A stretch of DNA of 11,124 nt, taken from assembly GCA_013151975.1 (NCBI GenBank), contig JAADHG010000017.1, positions 1-11,124 of the forward strand, read 5' to 3'. The number at the start of each line of letters is the position of its first letter. Position 1 is the stretch's first letter. The notes beneath the pieces were generated by a model that saw only the letters and a program-made list of their open reading frames with translations, did not search any database and was not told where the DNA came from. The stretch is from Chlorobiota bacterium (GTDB lineage Bacteria; Bacteroidota; Bacteroidia; Flavobacteriales; Flavobacteriaceae). A program made the position numbers and the translations under genes. Below, piece after piece: positions 5,868 through 11,124 of the stretch.

Positions 5868-6233
5868 TTATTTCACAAGAAAAATCCCAAAAAATACAGC
5901 CAGAAAACCAATTATAAAACTAGCAATTGTATAAAGTGCAAAACTGGTAAAATCTCCTGCTTTTAAAAATAAGTGTATTTCATAAGCAAAGGTTGAAAAT
6001 GTTGTAAAACCACCACAAAATCCTACGGCGACAAACAAAATAGTATTGCTAGAAATGGAATTGTATTTTAGAGCTAATCCAAGAACTAATCCTATTATGA
6101 AACTTCCAATTATGTTTGCTGCAAATGTACCATAGGGGATTCCGGTTTCAGCATTATTTAAATATTTCCCAATAATGTAACGTAGTGTACTACCAATGCC
6201 TCCACCAACAAAGACAAGTAAAAGTTGTTTCAT
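5868..6233 (-). CDS. crcB: Fluoride ion channel of the Fluc/CrcB family
   Basis: The 121-residue protein has four hydrophobic segments and the family's standard length. All key motifs are present: GGGIGSTLRY (10-19) with the conserved Arg18, GTFAANIIGSFIIG (35-48) with Asn40, and GFCGGFTTFSTFAYE (71-85). The last one supplies the TTFSTF segment with the two phenylalanines that line the fluoride path and the central Na+ site region. Fluc channels work as antiparallel dimers in the inner membrane and let toxic fluoride leave the cytoplasm. The gene starts 4 bases after the stop of the SRPBCC/GyrI-like gene and must be read from that gene's promoter. I see no fluoride-riboswitch-like sequence directly before either gene. 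Confidence 0.93.
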   Translation of the reverse strand: MKQLLLVFVGGGIGSTLRYIIGKYLNNAETGIPYGTFAANIIGSFIIGLVLGLALKYNSISSNTILFVAVGFCGGFTTFSTFAYEIHLFLKAGDFTSFALYTIASFIIGFLAVFFGIFLVK

Positions 6234-6237
6234 ATTT

Positions 6238-7263
6238 TTATTCTTCTTTTAAGGGAATATAAATTTCTGTAACCCAATCTGCTGGATTTGGATAATTTCC
6301 TGGGTCAGTGGTATATATTTCAAAAGGTTTATTAACTGTTGATTGTTCTAAATTATTATCTGCAATATAGGTCATTGTTGTTTTCCATGCTTTAGGTAAA
6401 TTATTATAATTGCCTTTAAGTGTTGCTTTTAAAACTTTTTGTTTAGGCATATAACCAGATAAAATATCAGTATCTCCAGTAACCACAACTTTTTCTTTTA
6501 CAGGCATACCATTACTCATAATAACGCTACCATTTTCAAAATTCATATCGTGATAAATAGTAAATGGCATTCCGTTCATAGCTATATTATGCTGTCCCAT
6601 AAACATACCAATACTACCATATTGTTGTCCCATTACTTCGCTAATATTACTAGAAGTTGCATTAGTGGTTTTGTATAAATAAAAACCACCTCCATATTCA
6701 GTAATACCATTAATAGTAACATTATAGGCTTTCATATTATTAACAACAACACTATCTAATCGTTCTAAACCACGTTCAAAATCTGGACCTACCATTTTAT
6801 CCATACCACCACTAATAGCGGCATAAAATTTTAGTACGAATGGCATTTTGTTACTTTTTATTCCCCAAGTAACATCAGTGCCTTTTTCGGTCTTACTAAA
6901 GGTCCAATAAATGTTTGAAGGCGGAAAATCTTCAAATTGCATGTCTTGAGATATAGAATCGTAAGGACTTACTGCAAGCGTTTTCATATTACCGGCACCA
7001 TCTTCTCCAACCCATGAGTAAGAACCACCAACACCACTGGTGTTTTCAGGATATGTAATTTGTAAATCAGGCTCTTTTTCAACCCAAGGTGACCATGTTT
7101 CCCAGTTTTTAAAATCATTAACAGTATTAAAAAGTACCGCTGCTGGAGCATTTATAGTTCTCGTTCTTTGTACATCATAGCTATTTGGCTGAACAGCAAC
7201 ATAAGTAAACGAAGTAATTAACAGAACGACTAAAACAATTACAATATATTTTAAAGCTTTCAT
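6238..7263 (-). CDS. Membrane-anchored SRPBCC plus GyrI-like (AraC effector-binding type) protein
   Basis: I place the start at 7263 (341 residues), not at the upstream in-frame ATG at 7299, because a perfect TATCTTTG -7 element lies at 7287-7294, between the two. The protein then begins MKALKYIVIVLVVLLITSF, a single N-terminal membrane anchor. Residues ~24-175 fit an SRPBCC/polyketide-cyclase-like domain (RTRTINAPAAVLFNTVNDFKNWETWSPW, and later YWTFSKTEKGTDVTWGI). Residues ~178-341 fit a GyrI-like small-molecule binding domain (GGGFYLYKTT, IYHDMNFENG, KATLKGNYNNLPKAWKTTMTYI, ending DWVTEIYIPL). The two folds together are a known Bacteroidota arrangement for binding hydrophobic ligands. The ligand is unknown. 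The fluoride channel gene follows 4 bases downstream. Confidence 0.82.
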   Translation of the reverse strand: MKALKYIVIVLVVLLITSFTYVAVQPNSYDVQRTRTINAPAAVLFNTVNDFKNWETWSPWVEKEPDLQITYPENTSGVGGSYSWVGEDGAGNMKTLAVSPYDSISQDMQFEDFPPSNIYWTFSKTEKGTDVTWGIKSNKMPFVLKFYAAISGGMDKMVGPDFERGLERLDSVVVNNMKAYNVTINGITEYGGGFYLYKTTNATSSNISEVMGQQYGSIGMFMGQHNIAMNGMPFTIYHDMNFENGSVIMSNGMPVKEKVVVTGDTDILSGYMPKQKVLKATLKGNYNNLPKAWKTTMTYIADNNLEQSTVNKPFEIYTTDPGNYPNPADWVTEIYIPLKEE

Positions 7264-7286
7264 AGGTATTGGTTTTAGTGTGTAAC

Positions 7287-7294
7287 CAAAGATA
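7287..7294 (-). promoter_or_regulatory. Bacteroidota -7 promoter element for the SRPBCC/GyrI-like-crcB operon
   Basis: On the minus strand the bases read TATCTTTG, a perfect TAnnTTTG match. A start about 7 bases downstream gives a leader of roughly 18 bases before the ATG at 7263. The box lies downstream of the longer possible start at 7299, which argues against that start. No clear -33 TTTG is visible. Confidence 0.5.
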
Positions 7295-7360
7295 AACAAT
7301 TTCTGTGTTTTGTTATTAACGGAATTGGATTAAGAAATTTATGACCAAAATCATTTAATG

Positions 7361-7388
7361 TTTGCTTAAATAGTTTTATTTTCGTTTG
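7361..7388 (+). promoter_or_regulatory. Probable promoter of the M49 peptidase gene
   Basis: A TTTG at 7361-7364 is followed after 16 bases by TTCGTTTG at 7381-7388, one base off the TAnnTTTG consensus. The spacing is near that described for Bacteroidota -33/-7 promoters. The start codon lies 24 bases further on. The match is imperfect. Confidence 0.35.
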
Positions 7389-7412
7389 CTTAATTTTTTA
7401 AAATAGTAACGT

Positions 7413-9458
7413 ATGAAACTTAAAATAGCTTTGGGAATATTAGTAACTGCAAGTGTATTGTGGTCATGTAAAAACGATTCAGACAAAACGGAATCATCTA
7501 ATGAAGAATTGGTTGAAATGTCTAGTGACAAATTTGAATATAAAGTAGAGCAATTTGCCGACATAAAAATACTAAGATATCAAATTCCAGGTTGGGAAAA
7601 CTTAACCTTGAAAGAACAAAAATTAGTGTATTACCTAACACAAGCTGGGTTATCTGGGCGAGATATTATTTGGGATCAAAATTACAGATACAATCTTAAA
7701 ATTAGAAAGGCTTTAGAACATATTTATACAAACTATAAAGGCGATAAAACTACTGAAGATTGGAACGCTTTTCAAGTGTATTTAAAACGCGTTTGGTTTA
7801 GTAATGGTATTCATCATCATTACAGTAATGCCAAATTACCAGCTGGATTTTCTTCAGATTATTTAAAGACATTACTTACCGAAACGAATACACCACTTGA
7901 GGGCGAAGCGTTTGATGTTATTTTTAATGATAAAGATTCTAAAAAAGTAAACCAATCAAAAGGCGTTGATAATGTTTTAGAAAGTGCTGTAAATTTTTAT
8001 GGACCAGATATTACTAATGCTGATGTTGAGTCTTTCTATAGTAAAATGAAATCTCCTGATCCTAAAAAACCTTTGTCTTATGGGTTAAATTCGCAGTTAG
8101 TTAAAGAAGACGGCGTTTTAAAAGAACGTACTTATAAATCAGGCGGACTTTATGGAGCAGCAATTGATGAAATTGTTAAATGGTTAGAATTAGCGCAAGG
8201 AGTTGCCGAAAACAAAGCACAAGGTGATGCGCTTGGGTTATTAATACAATATTACAAAACTGGAGATTTACAAATTTGGGATGATTATAATGTAGCGTGG
8301 ACAGCTGCAACAGATGGAAACATAGATTATATTAATAGTTTTATTGAAGTCTATAACGACCCATTAGGTTATAGAGGTTCTTATGAAACTATTGTACAAA
8401 TTAAAGATTTTGATATGTCTAAAAAAATGTCTGTTGTATCAAAAAATGCACAATGGTTTGAAGATAATTCACCGTTAATGGATGCTCATAAAAAGAAAAA
8501 AGTGGTAGGTGTAACTTATAAAGTTGTAAATGTTGCTGGAGAAGCTGGAGATTCTTCTCCTAGTACACCAATTGGTGTAAATTTACCAAATGCTAATTGG
8601 ATTCGTGCTGCTGTAGGTAGTAAATCTGTGTCTTTAGGAAATATTATTGAGGCTTATAATAAAGCAAAAGGTAGTGGTCGTTTAAAAGAGTTTGTAAACG
8701 ATGATGAAGAATTTGAGTTAGAAGAAAAATATGGTCAATTAGCTGATAAACTACACACAGCATTACATGAAGTAATTGGACATGCTTCCGGACAATTAAA
8801 TCCAGGTGTAGGAGAAACTAAAGAGACACTAAAAAACTATGCTTCAACGCTTGAAGAAGGACGTGCTGATTTGGTAGGCTTATATTACTTGTATAATCCT
8901 AAATTACAGGAACTTGGTTTAGTTGACGATTGGAAAAAAGTAGGAATGGCAGCTTACGATGGTTATATACGCAATGGTTTAATGACACAGTTAATTCGCC
9001 TAAATATAGGCGATGATGTTGAAGAAGCTCACATGCGAAACAGACAATGGGTTAGTGCTTGGGCTTTTGAGAGAGGTGCTGCGGATAATGTGATTGAAAA
9101 AATTACGAGAGATGGAAAAACCTACTTTAATATTAATGATTATGAAAAACTGCATGAGATTTTTGGTGAGTTATTAAGAGAAACTCAACGTATAAAATCT
9201 GAAGGCGATTATGAAGCTGTACAGGCTTTAGTTGAGGGCTATGGCGTAAAAGTGGATCAAGCATTGCATGCTGAGGTTTTAGAGCGAAATAAGCAATTTC
9301 CTTCGCCACCATATAGTGGTTTTGTAAATCCTGTGTTAGAGCCAGAAACTAATGAAGCAGGAGAAATTACTGCTATTAAAGTAATGCAACCTGTAGGTTT
9401 TGATAAACAAATGTTGAGTTATTCAAATACCTTTGGGTTTTTACCAGAAGAAAACTAA
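7413..9458 (+). CDS. M49-family (dipeptidyl-peptidase III-like) zinc peptidase, lipoprotein
   Basis: The 681-residue protein starts with a lipoprotein signal and lipobox LWSC (Cys19), so it acts outside the cytoplasm, unlike the cytosolic eukaryotic enzyme. The M49 zinc motif is HEVIGH (452-457), followed 24 residues later by EEGRAD (481-486), equivalent to EECRAE/D and supplying the third zinc ligand. Other family blocks are PLGYRGSYETIVQIKDFD (about 317-334), GDSSPSTPIGVNLPN (379-393) with the TPIGxNLPN signature, and QWVSAWAFERGA (545-556). The length is close to that of Bacteroidota M49 enzymes. These enzymes cut dipeptides from the N-terminus of short peptides, so periplasmic or surface peptide turnover is the likely job. 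It is transcribed alone and ends at a strong terminator. The change of Cys to Gly in EECRAD does not remove a zinc ligand. Confidence 0.92.
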   Translation: MKLKIALGILVTASVLWSCKNDSDKTESSNEELVEMSSDKFEYKVEQFADIKILRYQIPGWENLTLKEQKLVYYLTQAGLSGRDIIWDQNYRYNLKIRKALEHIYTNYKGDKTTEDWNAFQVYLKRVWFSNGIHHHYSNAKLPAGFSSDYLKTLLTETNTPLEGEAFDVIFNDKDSKKVNQSKGVDNVLESAVNFYGPDITNADVESFYSKMKSPDPKKPLSYGLNSQLVKEDGVLKERTYKSGGLYGAAIDEIVKWLELAQGVAENKAQGDALGLLIQYYKTGDLQIWDDYNVAWTAATDGNIDYINSFIEVYNDPLGYRGSYETIVQIKDFDMSKKMSVVSKNAQWFEDNSPLMDAHKKKKVVGVTYKVVNVAGEAGDSSPSTPIGVNLPNANWIRAAVGSKSVSLGNIIEAYNKAKGSGRLKEFVNDDEEFELEEKYGQLADKLHTALHEVIGHASGQLNPGVGETKETLKNYASTLEEGRADLVGLYYLYNPKLQELGLVDDWKKVGMAAYDGYIRNGLMTQLIRLNIGDDVEEAHMRNRQWVSAWAFERGAADNVIEKITRDGKTYFNINDYEKLHEIFGELLRETQRIKSEGDYEAVQALVEGYGVKVDQALHAEVLERNKQFPSPPYSGFVNPVLEPETNEAGEITAIKVMQPVGFDKQMLSYSNTFGFLPEEN

Positions 9459-9480
9459 AATAGATTTTAGCTATAAATAT

Positions 9481-9513
9481 AAAAGCAGAAATCTTAATTA
9501 GATTTCTGCTTTT
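9481..9513. terminator. Strong bidirectional terminator between the M49 and PEGA-like genes
   Basis: AAAAGCAGAAATCT (9481-9494) and AGATTTCTGCTTTT (9500-9513) form a perfect 14-bp stem with a 5-base loop. A T-rich run (TTTTTGTTTTTTT, extending to 9522) follows on the plus strand. It lies 22 bases after the M49 stop. The A-rich 5' side gives a U-tract on the other strand too, so it can also end the leftward gene at 9553. Confidence 0.88.
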
Positions 9514-9537
9514 TGTTTTTTTAAATTTAAGTAATAA
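9481..9537 (+). repeat. Copy 1 of a 57-58 bp direct repeat containing a terminator
   Basis: Aligned by hand with 10433-10490, this segment matches at about 50 of 58 positions with one 1-base gap. The closing 15 bases AAATTTAAGTAATAA are identical. The two copies are in the same orientation and flank the PEGA-like gene. Confidence 0.75.
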
Positions 9538-9552
9538 ATTTTATATATAACT

Positions 9553-10269
9553 TTATTTTATTCTGGCTTGTAGCTCAGATATAATATTAGAATAGCTTCT
9601 TAATACACGATCCCATTCTTTATACAGCTCATCACTTTTTACACTTGTCATTGGCATACCTGAAGATTCACTAACAAGTTTTACTTTAAAAATTAACGGA
9701 TCACTGGAAGATTCTTTTATAATAATACGCGTGCGAACAGTGTTTTGTATAAAGGTTTTTAATGACCAAGAAGTTCTTAAATATCCAGTTTCTTTATCTG
9801 TCATTTCAATAACATCGATGTATGATAATACAATTTGATTTATAAGCTTCCAAGTTTTAGTTTTACCCATAGTTGATTTTAACTCAATATCAACATTGGC
9901 AATGTCAGTTTGAATAGAAGCATCAAAAGAGTCATCACGTCTCATTTCAAGGTAATATGTTCTAGGAGGTTTAGGCATACTTTTTTTATTGCAAAACTCT
10001 ATTCTTTCGGTTAAATATCCAATGCGTTTTACAATTACCATAATACAGCCTTTATTAGGAACTAAAAGCTCCATATTTCCTTTTCCTAAAAGTTTGCCAT
10101 TTACAAAGATTTCGGCATCAGTTACGGAGCATCCAAAATCTATTTTTTTCTTTCCAAACACATGTTCTCTAGTGGTTGAATTAACTGTGCTATTTTTAAA
10201 ATCATGGTTGCTAGCTATTGCTGATGAAGTGATAATGAGCGTTAAGATAAGGGTTAATTTTTTTTTCAT
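9553..10269 (-). CDS. Secreted protein with an N-terminal PEGA-like domain; C-terminal domain not recognised
   Basis: The 238-residue protein begins with a Sec signal peptide (cleavage about SAIAS|N, residue 20, no lipobox). Residues ~40-110 resemble a PEGA domain: IDFGCSVTDAEIFVNGKLLGKG, a central GCIMVIVKRIGYLTERIEF and a closing TYYLEM strand, that is a surface-sugar-binding-like beta fold with the usual G.(L)LGKG and Gly-Tyr. Three cysteines (47, 75, 93) lie inside it. Residues ~115-238 form a second domain with the blocks TGYLRTSWSL, TVRTRIIIKESSSDPLIFKVKLVSE and a helical end DELYKEWDRVLRSYSNIISELQARIK. Its layout recalls the RxRxxI-strand pattern of lipoproteins such as BamC, but that is only a resemblance. 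The gene is flanked by direct repeats and lies in the same direction as the LuxR-type regulator. Confidence 0.75.
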   Translation of the reverse strand: MKKKLTLILTLIITSSAIASNHDFKNSTVNSTTREHVFGKKKIDFGCSVTDAEIFVNGKLLGKGNMELLVPNKGCIMVIVKRIGYLTERIEFCNKKSMPKPPRTYYLEMRRDDSFDASIQTDIANVDIELKSTMGKTKTWKLINQIVLSYIDVIEMTDKETGYLRTSWSLKTFIQNTVRTRIIIKESSSDPLIFKVKLVSESSGMPMTSVKSDELYKEWDRVLRSYSNIISELQARIK

Positions 10270-10431
10270 TGGTTTAAAATTGTTGATTAATAGGAGTGAA
10301 ATTTAGTAGTTTAAACATGCTCCCTATATAAAAAAAGATTAATTAGTATTAATTATTAGCAAGGTAGAAAAAATATACTAATAAAAAGATAATTAAAGTA
10401 TAGATACAACTTTATTTTAATTAGGGACTCA
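10270..10431. other. AT-rich spacer upstream of the PEGA-like gene
   Basis: I see no gene here on either strand. The stretch should hold the leftward promoter of the PEGA-like gene, but only imperfect TAnnTTTG matches are present (for example TAAATTTC and TATATTTT on the minus strand), so I do not name one. The rest of the gap up to 10580 is covered by the terminator repeat and the small open frame listed separately. Confidence 0.6.
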
Positions 10432-10466
10432 AAAAAGCAGCATTCTTACTTAGATTTTTGCTTTTT
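10432..10466 (-). terminator. Terminator downstream of the LuxR-type regulator gene (decayed copy of 9481-9513)
   Basis: An 8-bp outer stem AAAAAGCA (10432-10439) and TGCTTTTT (10459-10466) is perfect. The inner part pairs with two mismatches and one wobble. On the minus strand it ends in GCTTTTTTGAG, a usable U-tract. It lies about 115 bases beyond the regulator's stop and is recognisably the same sequence as the M49 terminator. Confidence 0.6.
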
Positions 10467-10490
10467 GTTTACGCTAAATTTAAGTAATAA
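10433..10490 (+). repeat. Copy 2 of the 57-58 bp direct repeat
   Basis: This copy matches 9481-9537 at about 86% in the same orientation, including an identical 15-base end. The hairpin arms have drifted (inner mismatches), so copy 1 with its perfect stem is probably closer to the original. Confidence 0.75.
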
Positions 10491-10535
10491 TAGGTTTATT
10501 AAAATAAGTAATAAAGTAATTAGTATTATTTTCAT
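10446..10535 (-). CDS. Possible 29-residue hydrophobic small protein
   Basis: An ATG at 10535-10533 opens 29 codons on the minus strand: a very hydrophobic first half rich in Ile and Leu (MKIILITLLLILINLLLL) and a basic tail (KFSVNKKQKSK). That is the pattern of a single-span membrane micropeptide. It begins 45 bases after the regulator's stop on the same strand. Against it, the region is AT-rich, which favours Leu/Ile/Lys codons by chance, and the last third overlaps the terminator repeat. The equivalent frame in the other repeat copy is not open. I rate it as uncertain. Confidence 0.25.
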   Translation of the reverse strand: MKIILITLLLILINLLLLKFSVNKKQKSK

Positions 10536-10580
10536 AGTAGCTGTTTATTAATTCATCTTTTTATTTATATTTTGTCATCA

Positions 10581-10970
10581 TTAGTTACTTGTGTTTTGTT
10601 GTAAATTATTAAGAATTGCATATTCTAAAAGTTTTCCATTACCTACTAGACCTAACTTTTTACGTATATTTTTTCGATGTGTTTCAATTGTTGAGATGCT
10701 TAATTCTAGTTGTATTGCAATAGTTTTACTTTCATTTCCATTTCCTATAAGCTTAAGTATTTGTTGTTCTCTTGAGGTAAGTAGAGATGTGTTTTTATAA
10801 TTTTTAGAATCGACATTTGTAAATGCAAAAATTAAAGCGTTAACAATTTGTTTATGCTTGGTTATAGATTTTGTAGCTTTTAAAACCGAAAGTATTTCGG
10901 CTTTAGATAATAAACTTCCTTTGGTCTTGATGCTTTTAATAGTATATAATACTTCTTCAACGGCAGTCAT
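10581..10970 (-). CDS. LuxR/GerE-type HTH transcription regulator without receiver domain
   Basis: The 129-residue protein has a C-terminal LuxR-type helix-turn-helix domain at about 64-121: LTSREQQILKLIGNGNESKTIA, then LELSISTIETHRKNIRKKLGL, then a closing LLEYAILNN. The TSRE start, the GNxxKxIAxxLxxSxxTVxxHRxxI spacing and the KKLG end are all canonical. The first 60 residues are helical and match no sensor domain that I know. There is no phospho-acceptor receiver domain, unlike classical response regulators. It may be controlled by partner binding or abundance. Targets are unknown. The same-direction PEGA-like gene and the divergent hydrophobic frame at 11051 are possible ones. Confidence 0.88.
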   Translation of the reverse strand: MTAVEEVLYTIKSIKTKGSLLSKAEILSVLKATKSITKHKQIVNALIFAFTNVDSKNYKNTSLLTSREQQILKLIGNGNESKTIAIQLELSISTIETHRKNIRKKLGLVGNGKLLEYAILNNLQQNTSN

Positions 10971-11016
10971 TGGGTTACAATTAATTTTATAACAATTTAT
11001 GAATTGTAGGTATGCG

Positions 11017-11044
11017 AAAAAATCCCCAATACAGGGGATTTTTT
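11017..11044. terminator. Terminator-like hairpin upstream of the LuxR-type gene
   Basis: AAAAAATCCCC (11017-11027) and GGGGATTTTTT (11034-11044) form a perfect 11-bp stem with a 6-base loop and T-runs on both strands. It lies 46 bases upstream of the regulator start on the minus strand and 6 bases upstream of an ATG on the plus strand. It may end a leftward gene beyond the window, or act as a leader element for either neighbour. Confidence 0.65.
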
Positions 11045-11050
11045 GAATAG

Positions 11051-11124
11051 ATGAAATCTATATTATCTGTAAAATCCGTTATTGTCTTATTATGCGTTTT
11101 GTTACTAATGTATTTTCAACATTA
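11051..11124 (+). CDS. Possible N-terminal fragment of a membrane or exported protein
   Basis: An ATG at 11051 opens a frame that runs off the right edge. It starts MKSILSVKSVIVLLCVLLL, then MYFQH. The short basic start and ~14-residue hydrophobic core look like a signal peptide or membrane anchor. Only 24 codons are visible, so the family cannot be told. A terminator-like hairpin ends 6 bases before the ATG, and an in-frame 12-codon frame (11012-11050) ends directly against it. Both are unusual for an ordinary gene start and lower confidence. Confidence 0.4.
   Translation, partial: MKSILSVKSVIVLLCVLLLMYFQH

Noticed and set aside
7264..7412. Fluoride riboswitch before the crcB operon
   Set aside because: I looked for the short GC-rich pseudoknot motif typical of the class and see nothing like it in this AT-rich 149-base gap.
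7376..7564. Leftward 62-codon frame overlapping the start of the M49 gene
   Set aside because: It is antisense to the M49 signal peptide region and covers its promoter; no domain or conserved pattern is seen.
9989..10306. Rightward 105-codon frame over the start of the PEGA-like gene
   Set aside because: It is antisense to a gene with a clear signal peptide and domain.

Overview
This window looks like a chromosomal piece of a member of the Bacteroidota, most likely a marine-type Flavobacteriaceae. Base composition is AT-rich. Several lipoproteins carry Bacteroidota-style signals. One protein ends in a type IX secretion (T9SS) type A sorting domain with an FPNP motif. Promoter-like TAnnTTTG boxes (the Bacteroidota -7 element) sit before several genes. 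I see no phage, transposase, CRISPR, tRNA or rRNA. Genus cannot be told from the sequence.

Layout. Positions 1-2622 are read leftward. They hold the N-terminal piece of a secreted protein (1-113), a lipoprotein with a DJ-1/PfpI domain (159-920), and a two-gene operon of a 12-TM major facilitator exporter (1411-2622) and a VOC/glyoxalase-fold protein (1037-1414), which overlap by ATGA. The 306-base gap 2623-2928 separates the exporter from a rightward DUF1684 lipoprotein (2929-3531). That gap is unusually structured. On the minus strand it contains a TAnnTTTG box, a two-helix element, an intrinsic terminator whose 5' arm could instead pair with the upstream element, a second long hairpin and a repeat. 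This looks like a transcription attenuator or riboswitch controlling the exporter operon, and it is the most interesting object here.

Positions 3631-5733 (leftward) hold a secretion pair: a parallel beta-helix protein, then 12 bases later a protein with three tandem ~77-residue 'EYFID' repeats and a T9SS sorting domain. Positions 5868-7263 (leftward) hold a membrane-anchored SRPBCC plus GyrI-like protein and, 4 bases downstream, a Fluc/CrcB fluoride channel. Divergent from these is a 681-residue M49 (dipeptidyl-peptidase III family) lipoprotein (7413-9458), closed by a perfect 14-bp terminator hairpin. A leftward secreted protein with a PEGA-like domain (9553-10269) follows, then a leftward single-domain LuxR-type regulator (10581-10970). 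A hydrophobic partial reading frame starts at 11051 and runs off the right edge.

Small repeats are a second theme. Three related palindromes (812-843, 2636-2666, 3570-3608) share a TCATT...GAAyCT frame, and one of them lies in frame inside the DJ-1 lipoprotein gene. A larger inverted pair lies at 942-1036. The terminator region behind the M49 gene is repeated about 950 bases away (9481-9537 and 10433-10490, about 86% identical by hand alignment), flanking the PEGA-like gene.
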